A stretch of DNA of 64,000 nt from Spodoptera frugiperda (lineage: Eukaryota; Arthropoda; Insecta; Lepidoptera; Noctuidae), in assembly GCF_023101765.2 (NCBI RefSeq), contig NC_064239.1, forward strand, positions 8,129,315 to 8,193,314, written 5' to 3'. The position numbers and the translations under genes are program-made. Of the stretch, positions 25,346 to 36,043 are shown piece after piece. Every line of letters starts with the position of its first letter. The first letter of the stretch is position 1. The notes beneath the pieces are model-generated. The model worked only from the letters and a program-made list of their open reading frames with translations, searched no databases and had not been told where the DNA came from.

Positions 25346-25545
25346 CACACACAAATAAAACGTAAAAGAAGCATACTAAAACATTACTTACCAAAACAAA
25401 TGCACAGCATTTACTTTTCATACATTCTCCGAGACCCCATAATCACAATGTAAGGAAAACATAAAAAGGCATTATTTGTGTGTGAAGCTTAAGTATCATC
25501 GCCGTAGGGAAGCCGGAGTGCCGGAGTGCCGGAGTGCCGGAGCCG
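25346..25545 (+). repeat. Duplicated segment, copy 2, with (CCGGAGTG)n
   Basis: Second copy of the 24143-24380 segment. At 25513-25542 the unit CCGGAGTG is repeated three times plus CCGGAG, an expansion not present in copy 1. The 71-codon frame at 25526-25741 begins inside it and is not credible as a gene. Confidence 0.65.
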
Positions 25546-25745
25546 GGAGAAACGTATCGTATCCGCGGTGACCCCCGACCGCCGGCCGCTTCCTCACCAG
25601 ACCCGAATAGACCCCATCTTAGAAATCCCCGTATTTCTTTATAAATACTATCTATTATTGGCTATTATGTTACTTATCTTTACTCTGTTTAATAGTGTGA
25701 ACTATGATGTCATTTCGTTATTAAGAAAAGAATGGAACTAGGTTC

Positions 25746-26739
25746 AGTAGAGGAAGACAATTAGATGGAAACAGTGATTTTTATAATTGTTGTCCATATT
25801 GTTTCTTTTTATGTGTGTAATGTTTTAAATGAATGAATATAAAGAATATATTATACTCTTTTTCACACTATGAAATTCTATAATCTAATTCATATTCCAA
25901 AATGAAAAGATTCATCAATAAAGTTCCGAAGTAAAATAAATGCGAAGATATTACACACGCTGCGTATGAATCTATAGTTTACGTAAGAACTAATTCCCAG
26001 CAAAATGATTGGCTGTATCAAGGGGCTGAAACATTTATCCTGAAGAAAATAAATAGATCCCTCGACAATGCATATGGATTGTACACTCACACGATACAAG
26101 ATCCACATGAGAACTCGATATGAAGATAAGTCTCGAGATAAATCGAAATCATCTTGTATAATATTTTAAGTCAGATTTTTTTAAAGTAAATACGAATCAT
26201 AATTATTTCTCAAGACAATGTTTAAGTACCGTTATCAATAATCATGTTTAATAGTAGAAATAGAAATAAATAGTAGATTATTTGCTGTCATAATATTGAC
26301 ATACCTGATTGTATGTAAGTTGGTAGTGCCCACATCTAAAGTGTGTCAAGTTATAGCGACATTTAGACTAGTCCTAAAGTAGCGGACAGGATACTGGCAC
26401 ATTGCCTGCAAATGCTATAAACCTCCATTGACTGTTACTGTTACTACTTACCCGACATGGTCAGCTGCTGCTTCAAGTAGCAGTAGTGACCAAATGTAGC
26501 CTTACCTTTACACGTGAACTACTTTTTATTTGTCTCGTTTGCCCCTCAAAAAAAATGCCTTGTAGCATCGTACACTACGTTACCGAAACACGTGACCGTA
26601 GATGCCTACATCACTACTCAGTGGTGTGACTGTGGTGACCAATTACGAAATACGTAAGTATTAATAAAAGAATGCTATCTCAGACATCTTCCAATAGTCC
26701 CCTCATGTGTACCACCAACAGAAGGAAACAAAACAGGCT
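25746..26739. other. Intergenic
   Basis: No gene recognised. The minus frame at 25890-26108 (72 codons) has no motif. Confidence 0.4.
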
Positions 26740-26910
26740 CAATCTATTGCAATAGAGCTTCGCCCCGCGGGACGGTGGGGGCGCGCCGGACGTCCGTACG
26801 GGAGGGGGGGACCGGCTCATCAATCTGCGAACCTCCTCATGTCGATATATTACGAGTGGCCTACATACCGGTCCGGTTTCATACGCAGATGTGACCTAAA
26901 AGCTTCCACG
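26740..26910. other. Sharp GC-rich island, probable repeat fragment
   Basis: About 80 bp of very GC-rich sequence (26761-26815; words GCCCCGCGGGACGG, GGGGGCGCGCCGGACG) within AT-rich flanks, opening a 69-codon plus frame. The abrupt edges suggest an inserted repeat rather than a gene. I cannot name the family. Confidence 0.4.
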
Positions 26911-28269
26911 AAATGAGAATCCCACGGTACTTGGAAAACTAATCAAATAACTAAATTGACGTAATGTTAATTTTCTTCTAGTAATCTGATTTGTGAATTA
27001 ATAATTTTTTACCAAGTATTTGTTAGACAGTCACTTCTTGTGATTGATGAAAAGGTGTACCAACCGACTTAGGATACTAATTCGTGCTCTACATTTCAAT
27101 TAATCTACGAAAGAAAATGTCTAGGTACACTGAATATTGCGAAAGTAGCTTAACCATATTTTAATACCAACGTCTGAGAATTAACTTGTAATATTGTCAA
27201 CTTTTGATAAATTCATTAAATAATTTATTTATACAGTTTCTTAATCGAAATCATAATTGGCAAAGTCAATGAATAGGGCCTAGAATATCAAAGAAAACAA
27301 ATTCTTTGCCACAAAATAATTAATTAAAGATGAACAAGTTATCTTCCAACGACACCTAGCGGCCACCATTCTCTTTTGTATAGCCATCTTTTCATCGTCA
27401 AAACTCATTTCAATTAATTTTCGTAAAAGTAAGTAAATGATGTGCCCTTTAAAAGCGAGATATCATTAACACTGGTGTGAGTGGGGTGGGGTCTGCGAGA
27501 CCGCCCGTGCCCGCCAGACGAATATTGTTCGACATACAAAGCTGATTTTATTTATTATAATTGAAATGTATTTTATTATCTGTATGAGTAGCTGAAATAA
27601 AAATCGAGGCAAATGTTGATCTTACTTGAAATGTACTTGCAAATATTCAACATGAGATAAATATCTCCGTATTAGTACGAAATCTAAAGAAAGTAAGTGG
27701 TTTGGTTTTATTATCTTGAATCTTGACTATATTTAACTTAATTTATATTCATTTTTACCCACAACAAGACTATAGCAGCATCTTAAAAATATGAAATTAA
27801 AGAAAAAATAAAAAGTTCCCTATTCCCGGTTGCCACCCACCAACTCCCACGGGAGAATCATTAGGAAAAAATCGTGTTGATGGATTTAATTACAAAAAAT
27901 AATTATTCTAAAGAAAGTTGCCTGAATAAACTCGGACGGAGCGGGTTCTTCGATTCCCCCCTTAATCGGATTAATTTACTTTTAAAAAGCAGGGGGGGTG
28001 GATGTTGTAATTAATGGAATGATAACATTACCCACCTCGTGGTCGGACGCCTTTTGAATTAATAGAGACATAAACAAAGGTACGCCGCAAATATATCCGC
28101 ACAGGTTGAATTGCAGGAATTTTCAGAATACGATTTGTGATTCATAATTCTTGTTTGCCTTGTATTACACGTGCACACGTGCTTACTCAACATTAACAAT
28201 AATTTTAGCTTAAAAACAATTTGAGAACCATCATAATTCTCATAATATATAACAAATGGAGTGTTTTTT
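26911..28269. other. Intergenic
   Basis: A/T-rich, with short G-rich tracts at 27479-27530 and 27991-28000. No exon or repeat recognised. Confidence 0.4.
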
Positions 28270-28590
28270 AAAACAAAATAATAGGCTATTCCAGGGCGCG
28301 CCCATTCGTTGAGAACGTAGTACGCTTGGCGACGCGACGCCACTCGAATTCTTACGATCTCCAGTAACGGTCCCGATGAGAAGCGCTTTTTCCACTCGGT
28401 TACCGTCCGGTGATCTGTTCTGAACGCATCTCCACTGACGCAAATCATATTGCGAGGAAGGGTTCGGGATTAGGAACGTAACGTGGAATCGTCTAGTCAT
28501 TGCCGCTGATTTTTCTCGGTCTCTCCGACCCTTTGTCGTAAAACGTATCGCAATGTCACGACCGTTTGCTTTGGCCAATTGGTTGATTTA
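28270..28590. other. CpG-rich patch with overlapping minus-strand frames
   Basis: Two minus frames overlap here (28059-28448, 129 codons; 28240-28578, 112 codons). Neither has a recognised domain, and two simultaneous frames suggest a compositional cause. Candidate first exon or promoter of a gene whose other exons are not visible; unproven. Confidence 0.35.
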
Positions 28591-30163
28591 AATACTTAAA
28601 TGTGAAAAATGTTACCCTTCGCCTCGTTACCGATGAATTTTCTGGTAGTACCTAAAGTCTTGGAAATAATGACCTTAACTACTGCAGTAGTTTTGTAAAC
28701 TGTCAAAATTAAAAATGTCAAATACTGTTAGCGAATAAGTACCTACGGTACGGGAATTTTTCCGTGTTTAGATTACAAAATAACGGTATAGCTAAATTAT
28801 TAAAGAAAAAAAATAGCAAGTTACACAACATACAATAGCGAGCTCAGATTGTTCTGCTGAGCAATTCAACCCTAAATTGCCAAAGTTATTCTGTGTCGGC
28901 GTAGCGAGAGAATGAGCGTATTTTTCTCGCGTACATGTGCTGTCTCATGTCGTGATCATTCTTTACGTTTCGTCTATCTATGTCCAATGCGGTGGCTGGG
29001 GCGCTCTGAATTCTCTCTCCTTCAACAACACATGATACTGGCATTTTTCTTACCACACTTTATGTATTTGTTTTGTCTCTCACAAAGAACTCAAGTGGAA
29101 ATATTGTTAAGAATCTTTTCGTTGTTTTGTAGTTCTTTTGCAAGAAGATTAAAACAGAGTTTAGAAGACGTGGATTGTCTTATACTCAAAGCGAATTTAA
29201 TTAAAATATTATTGATTTAATATTCTTTGCAATTAATTTATCTATATGAATGGTTCTTCCAACACAAGACAAAAAAAAATCTTCAGAAAAATACTTAATC
29301 ATCTCTAAAACTATTATGTCAAAAACTGATATCAATTTAGTACAACTTTTAACGACGCTCAAAAAACAGTGGAAATATTAATTAATAATAATACAACCAT
29401 AGCTATACAGTATTTCATGTATTATTTAATTAAAGATCTCTGCGCACTCCGGCAGAGACAATGCGTGATGGTATTTCATATAGATGTTAACGACATACCG
29501 TCACGCTTCGGCATTCAACATTCCTCGAGGAACTTGTTGTACCAAAGATTTCCAATTAATTAGTTGCCTTCGACACTTAATAACTACTCAGGTATTTGTC
29601 TCACGAACTTATAAAACGTAACTAATAGTTTTACTTCAATTACTAACGACGCAGTCCGCGTTTTATTACCGGCCTTGAGGACCGCGGTAGCTACGTACCG
29701 AGGGTACTACTTAGTGCACTCGCATTAAAGGGTTAACTATTTTTTCGTATCTTTTTTCATGAATTCTGCTAATTATTTTGTAGTATTGTGTACTATTGAT
29801 CGTAATTAACCAAATGCATGATTTTTATAAAGTTTATTATCATAAAGAAGTAGATTTCTACAATGATGACTGTCAGTGTAATGAACACATGTCATTAATA
29901 AATCTTTTCCAGAGATTGCTTTTCCAGTTACAGGGTTTCTAAGCTCAATACCAATCAAATAACAAACATTTTTATGTAGTTCAGAAAGTCTACATCTGAA
30001 TAGCTGAAAAATCTGCAATTAAAGAAACTATAAACTGCAAAAAACCAACTTAACAAAACATATGAAAAAACTCAATACAAAACTGCACTGTAATTCTCCG
30101 CACATAGCAGTTACCAAGTAATACCTAGGTAGACCTATATCTAGTACCTAAGTATAACAGTCA
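28591..30163. other. Intergenic
   Basis: Contains a 102-codon plus frame (28912-29220) and other short frames without recognised motifs. I see no supported gene. Confidence 0.4.
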
Positions 30164-30946
30164 CTATACCTAATGCGCTCTAAGAAGGTGCGGCTGACAG
30201 ATGCCAGTATGACGTTGACGTCTCTCTTTAGGGATGGACATTAGAAAAATCTTTTTTTATCGCTATCGATACTCGCAGCATACATTTAATTCTCTTGAAT
30301 TTTTTTATTAAATGTGTGTGTTATTTAGTTGTGCAGTCTAACTACGTGTATATACTTGTCAAAATAAATATTTTATGACCGAGTCCTGAGGTGTTTCAGA
30401 GTTACAGTTTTACAGAACCGTGAAGAAAACAAGGATATATTAGTTTGTATATGTTAGATTAAGTACCACCACGCATTATCAATGGCGCCGGAAATGTCTA
30501 GAAAAATGCCTACTACATATTTCTGCTTAGATAATGTCACTGTGGTTTGGGCAGAGAGAGCCGCGTCTACAGTGGATTTACCCACATAATTAAAGGTTTT
30601 TTAAGAATGATAATTGAACGACGCACGATTTTCGTTTTTTATTCTAAAAAAACATCGACTACCTATCCATCGTAGCCGTACATCCCATCACTAAACACGA
30701 CTATGGCTTTACGTTATACGCATAACACTTTACTTTATTTTTCATTTCATTAGATTTTAATTGAATACTAGAACATTCCGGTTGGTTTTAATTTAATTAA
30801 CTACGCATCCGAATGATTTAACATAATACGAATGTGATACAGCTAAAATATTAAGGCATAATTTTTAAATCGCAGCAACTTTCAAGAGTGATACGAAACG
30901 TTACTGAATCTGTCAGCCGCACCTTCTTAGAGCGCATTAGGTATAG
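30164..30946. mobile_element. Non-autonomous DNA transposon with perfect 39-bp TIRs
   Basis: The 39 bases at 30164-30202 (begin CTATACCTAATGCGCTCTAA) are exactly the reverse complement of 30908-30946. The 783-bp unit has no transposase-sized ORF. The match just outside the TIR is only partial, and no clear target duplication is seen. Confidence 0.85.
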
Positions 30947-31249
30947 GTGTGAGTACAAAGGTGATTTTATTTTATATTTCTGTTTTATTTATCTGTCAGT
31001 TGTCATCAGAAACACAACGTAGTGCTTGCTTCAAAGGAAAGTATTTTTCCTAAAAAAATTACGTTTGTGGAAAAATAACAGTGTGACTATAACATTCGTG
31101 GAAAACTAACTTAGCTGCATGACGTCGTATACTCTATTTTATTTACATAATGGATTTTTCCTAAACAACTTAATCTATAAGTTATCGAGAAAAAAGGAAA
31201 AGGTAAGATTATCATGTCATTATTTAGGTTAAATAACGTCTCGTATTGT

Positions 31250-31545
31250 TTGAGACGTTTTCTAAGAAAATCGTCCAACTGACTTCTCCCGCCTTGGGTA
31301 AAGCGAGAAAGGGAGTGTTAGACTCTTACTGACTAAAAACCACTTCGTCCCTACTCCTGCTTTGAGTCGGAGCTCCGGTAAACCGTTAAATTGTCCGCAA
31401 CTTCGGGCCGAGCATCAGCTCTACTAGAGCCCATCTGTGGAGGCCTGATGCCTTTTTGAGGCGCGCGCGGAAAGCAACGCACCGTTCGCATGGATCTGGT
31501 TCTGGTCGGTCGGTGAGCTACCCTTGCTCACCTAAGGCTAGGGTT
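31250..31545 (-). mobile_element. SINE-A copy 5, long form
   Basis: Minus-strand copy with the core CTTCTCCCGCCTTGGGTAAA, CTCTTACTGACTAAAAACCA and GAGTCGGAGCTCCGG. It then continues through the extended head (CATCAGCTCTACTAGAGCCC) and a further GC-rich stretch (TTTTTGAGGCGCGCGCGGAA) to about 31545. It shows that the family has a longer 5' part than most copies here. Confidence 0.75.
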
Positions 31546-31589
31546 AATCTTTTCTAGTGTACTTTTCAGTGCTCTTATGGTGGCTCGCA

Positions 31590-31690
31590 TACTATATACG
31601 AACACAAACTGTGCCAAATCTTACATTTCGTAGGACCCGTGCAATTTTCGAAAAAGTGCTACAGATTGTATGTAAACACAACACAATGAA
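31590..31690 (-). repeat. Diverged fragment of the 8504-8873 element family
   Basis: Shares CAAACT.T..GTGCCAAAT, CGTAGG.CC and GTGCAATTTTCG-like blocks with the 5' part of the Helitron-like pair, on the same strand as the 14.3 kb copy. Confidence 0.5.
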
Positions 31691-32187
31691 TATTGCGCCT
31701 TAACATTATCAGTGTAATGTATCGTAACAATATACTATCACTATTACAATAACATAATTATTGTGAAAGTCATCTCAGGTCATGTACAACCGGAAGAAAT
31801 CATGACATTGCGATAACGATTACTTTATTTTGTAACGTGAATATGTCACTGTGATTAGTTAGCTAATTATTTATTTGTACCTAACGGGAAAAACCAGTAA
31901 TATACCCAGTCATGATAATAAAGTGCTTAACTAGAATACTTAGAAATACTATTACTCGTACTATTATTTTAATAATAATGTATACAAGTATCGCGTGACA
32001 TATTGTATTATGCTGTTTAGCCGGAAAATTGTGAAAGATATCATCACGGAATACAGTTTTTTTCTATTCCATGGATACCATTGAATTTCAATCGTTTTCT
32101 ACAAACACGAATGTAGATTATTTTGGGGCGGACTATTAAAGGTGGAATACCTACTATTTCCATGTAAGAGAGCTAACCCAATATACT

Positions 32188-32341
32188 TTTTAAAGTAGGG
32201 GAAATCCTCCCATGACTTCTCCCGCCTAAGGCGAGGCGAGAGGGAGTGTCAGACTCTTACTGACTAAAAACCACCCCGTTCCTACTACTGCTTTTCAACC
32301 CGGAGCCCCGGTAAACCCGCTAGGTAGTCCGCAGCTCCGGA
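32188..32341 (-). mobile_element. SINE-A copy 6 with 13-bp target-site duplication
   Basis: Near-consensus minus copy (GACTTCTCCCGCCTAAGGC, GAGAGGGAGTGTCAGACTCT, GTCCGCAGCTCCGG). Flanks AACCCAATATACT (32175-32187) and AACCTAATATACT (32342-32354) match at 12 of 13 bases. It is one of the least diverged copies. The minus frame at 32295-32522 is partly this repeat. Confidence 0.85.
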
Positions 32342-32354
32342 AACCTAATATACT

Positions 32355-33929
32355 AATACCGAACCTAATAACTAGTACCAAATAGTTTCTTACTGTATGT
32401 TTTTTAAAGTATGTCGCAAACATACAACTAGAACTACTGAGAATTTGGTATTGAGACCCAAGATAGAAGATTAGATGTAGGTATGACAATTTCACACTAG
32501 TGAAAATTGGATTTTTTTTCAATATGTATGTATAGATACATCTCTACCTGCCCCATTGAGTCAATACAAGCGTCACATTACGTCACGTAGTTAGAACACA
32601 TACTGGGTACAAAGAGACACAGTCCAATCGAGTAGAATATTAAAATAAATGGCTAATCAATAGCAATCGCAATAAATCAAGATCCGGTCCGCTCAAGCAA
32701 TACTTTAGTGGGACTGTAATTACGAGTGCATATCACATGCGCTGCTGATTCAATCATATAGTTGTAACTGACCTACGAAACACTGCGCACATAAGCTTTT
32801 GTGTTCACTGCGCTATTTTATTATATATTTGACCTAAATACTTTAAGTGAGCAGTCAATGTATCATTAACTTAGTTTCGTACAAAGACGCGGCTTACTAG
32901 GTAAGTGTTCTAAATATTTATTTCTTTACAAATATGTACAGCAGCAGGTCAAGCTACTACCAATTATTTTTAATCGATCTTCAACCTTATCGTTTTTGCG
33001 TAAAGTTTAAATCCTACTGAAGATATTTGTCAGAAAAGAGTAGTTTCATATGCGTCAGCAAGCATTCGTCAATTCAGTTCGTCAATGTCTTGGTATTTTA
33101 ATGGTTAATTTGAATTTATTGATGGTTGTATTGATTAGGTCAGGTAAATAAAGGCATGAATAAAATTATGTAAATGATTAATCAGCTGCTGACATCATTT
33201 GAATATTTGTATTTTACGATTTGTTTATAACTAATTAAAGAACATACATAATTTAAAAAAATTGACTTTCGATACTGAAATTTAACAATAGTAGATTTAT
33301 AAGAACAGACACGTTTTGCCGTCGCTAAGCATAATATTGGCACTGCTTTACTTTACCATACATTAATATTTCACACTAATAACCACCAATTGTTGCTACA
33401 CGTCATCCATCCTCACCGTTAATTCTAAAATAAGTATAATATATTATGTATGTATATTATAAGTCAATATAATGAAAAGGTACCTAGTTAGAAAGTACTA
33501 AGGTACCTAGCTTAGGTAGCCAATATGTTTACGCTGAACATTTCAAAACTCCAAAGCTAAGTTACGTTAAGTACAACAATCAGTTTAATCGTAGCAGCAC
33601 TTTTAGTTATAGTAACAGCTTTTAATAATATTCAACAATACGCATCGATAAGACTTGCCACAAACATCAAACTGTTGCTTTTAACTTTCTTGTACTCTAC
33701 TTGTAATGTTTTCTTTACTATGGAAATAAGAAATAGAAGTACTATGTTTTTCAGTTGAATGCACGTCAACTTCAGGACAGATTAGAAGATGAGAGTAGCA
33801 AACACTTAGGCATCCTCATAAATTATTATCAAATCAATTGGTCTCTCTATTTCACTCCATATATACCTATCAATTGCTCACCTATCAAAAAAGGTGATAT
33901 TCTTTCTAAGACCGTTTGTAGGATTTTTA
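32355..33929. other. Intergenic AT-rich DNA
   Basis: No gene or repeat recognised. Confidence 0.45.
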
Positions 33930-34037
33930 AAAGGCCGGCCACGCACCTGTCACTCCTCTGGTGTCCATGGGCGGTGCTGATCGCTTACCATCAGGTACGA
34001 GTAAAACGTCGGCTCGACTATCCATAAAAAAAAAATT
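33930..34037 (+). repeat. SINE-B-type 3' tail
   Basis: AAAAGGCCGGCCACGCACC, CACTCCTCTGGTGTCCATGG, GCTGATCGCTTACCATCAGG, ending in CCATAAAAAAAAA. The same tail occurs at 60390-60506 and, diverged, at the end of 42956-43290. No 5' part is recognised. Confidence 0.75.
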
Positions 34038-34609
34038 TAGGGACCAAATCAAAATAGGAACTAACTTCCAGAGCCAGCCCTGATATTTTTCCTATAAAAA
34101 AATTTCAACACGATCTTTCCTGGTCTCCAAAATGACTATTCAAATGCCAAGATCAACAAAAATGTACCATAAATCGATTTTCTTCTGAAACATAGGTTAG
34201 TAACTGCCGCACACGTTTAACCTTACACGTGCAAATTCTGGTGCAACTTGTATCAAATATTTCGTACATTGTTATATCATAGTTTTGTTCATAACTATGA
34301 CATAATATGGCACGTCATAGCATACTGCCATACATGTTTATAACTGTAATGTTCTATGACGATTATATAAAGGTTTCTTTATATGATTTTATCTCTGTCT
34401 TTATGACAAAGTGATCTCATGGGATTTACTTGACGGTTGTACCGCTTTAATGGTTTAAATCATTGAATATGTCATTCATAAGGCGTCATAGATTTTATAG
34501 GATTATTTATTATACCTCAACTGTGGAGTGGATGCAAATAAATGTGACTGCTAAATACGAATTCTCGGAGGGTATTTTTTCAGTAGGTATGAAATCTGGA
34601 GCTAAATTC

Positions 34610-34757
34610 CGGAGCTGCGTACTGGCTAGCGGGTTACCGGGGCTTCGGCTCAAATAGCAGGAGGAAGAACAAGGTGGTTTTTAGTCAGTAAGTGTCTGAT
34701 AATCCCTCTCGCCTCACCCAAGACAGGAAGAAGTCATTGCATGATTATTCCCCTCAA
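34610..34757 (+). mobile_element. SINE-A copy 7
   Basis: CCGGAGCTGCGTACTGGCTA, GGTGGTTTTTAGTCAGTAAG, ATCCCTCTCGCCTCACCC, ending CCCCTCAAAAAAA. No clear target duplication. Confidence 0.8.
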
Positions 34758-35119
34758 AAAAATATTAAGTTACTTAGTACATTAATGAAACAACTTACCA
34801 GAAAGATAACTATAATTATTTTTAATTATTTCGATTATCAGAACAAATATTACGAAACAAGATAATTGCATTCAAGTGACAATAACCATAAAATCACTAA
34901 ACCCATAAAATAAATATGTAAAACTGTGACAGTATAAAACGTTAGTCATCGTTTGTCTGTCATTAAACCATTGATTACGTAACTAGGATCATTATTATGA
35001 CTTACATGCAAGAAATATAATACTATACAACCTATTATATAAAAAATTGTTGCAACTTTATAACTATTTATTCAAGAAGAAGATCATATTTACTCAAGTT
35101 ATTTCCGGGTGTAGCTAGA

Positions 35120-35190
35120 AAAACCACGGGGCCCGGGTGTAGCTTGAAACTAGTCGAGTCACCGTGTTGAACGTATCAGTAAGCCTTATA
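35120..35190 (+). repeat. Fragment of a dispersed repeat
   Basis: GTGTAGCTTGAAACTAGTCG and the following GTAAGCC resemble the block at 60640-60690. A short relic only. Confidence 0.4.
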
Positions 35191-35935
35191 CAGGATTTAA
35201 TTAAATTCTATCTCAGGGTACTTAAAATACTAGATAAAAAGCAATATTTTGGTACGTATGGTATGCTGTCAATTATATGAAAGTACAAACTTTCAAAATT
35301 TTTAAAAATCTCAAGTATCTAATGTTCAAGTAAATGATATAAAAGATTAGTGATCTCAATTATTCTAAAACCAACCAAGCTCCTAAACTATCTAATCAAC
35401 AATCATCGGAAATACATTTTGTGTCATAACAAATTTTAATTAAATAATTAGTAGTTAATAAAATATTGAACAAGAGCAGACATTTTCATGACTGCAGTTT
35501 TTATTGCAATTTGTAATTGTTTACGTTTTTTATGTTTGTTCGTCTATTGTTTTAAATTGGTACACAATGTGCAGTAAGTTATACTAATTAATACAAAATT
35601 GCCATTATATGCAAATGATCCATAATTAAAAACCAGTTATCAGTCTGTTTGACATTAAAAAATACCGGTTCTATGTTTATGGTCTCTTAGAGATAGAAAA
35701 TAATTTAGAAAAGGTAAATTGCATAGCAGGTACTTATTGAAATGTATTGATCCGATGCATTCAATTAGATTATTGGAGGTTAATGCAATTTATGGCGTAG
35801 ATTGCGACATAGTACACACAGTATGCGAGGACATATACAGTCGTACATGTGACTCGCTGCCTACAAATGCGTAGTTCAAACGCCATACCAAATTATAAAC
35901 TGTATTTTCTTGCACTACGTCGTTTGTTTTTCCCG

Positions 35936-36043
35936 TATAAATACGTATATGAACAGTTCATTCAATCAATTCAGTTTACATCATTGATAGTGGCGCACTC
36001 CCAATGTATTAAAGTTCAGTGTCGAAGGAAATCGTACGTGAGT
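35936..36043 (+). promoter_or_regulatory. Candidate core promoter and first non-coding exon
   Basis: TATAAATA at 35936-35943, initiator TCAGTT at 35971-35976 (A about 37 bp after the TATA start), then about 65 bp to a strong splice-donor-like CGTAC/GTGAGT with GT at 36038-36039. This is the layout of a TATA/Inr insect promoter with a short leader exon. The only ATG in the exon (ATGTATTAA) is closed at once, so the exon would be non-coding. The downstream gene is not identified. Confidence 0.4.
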
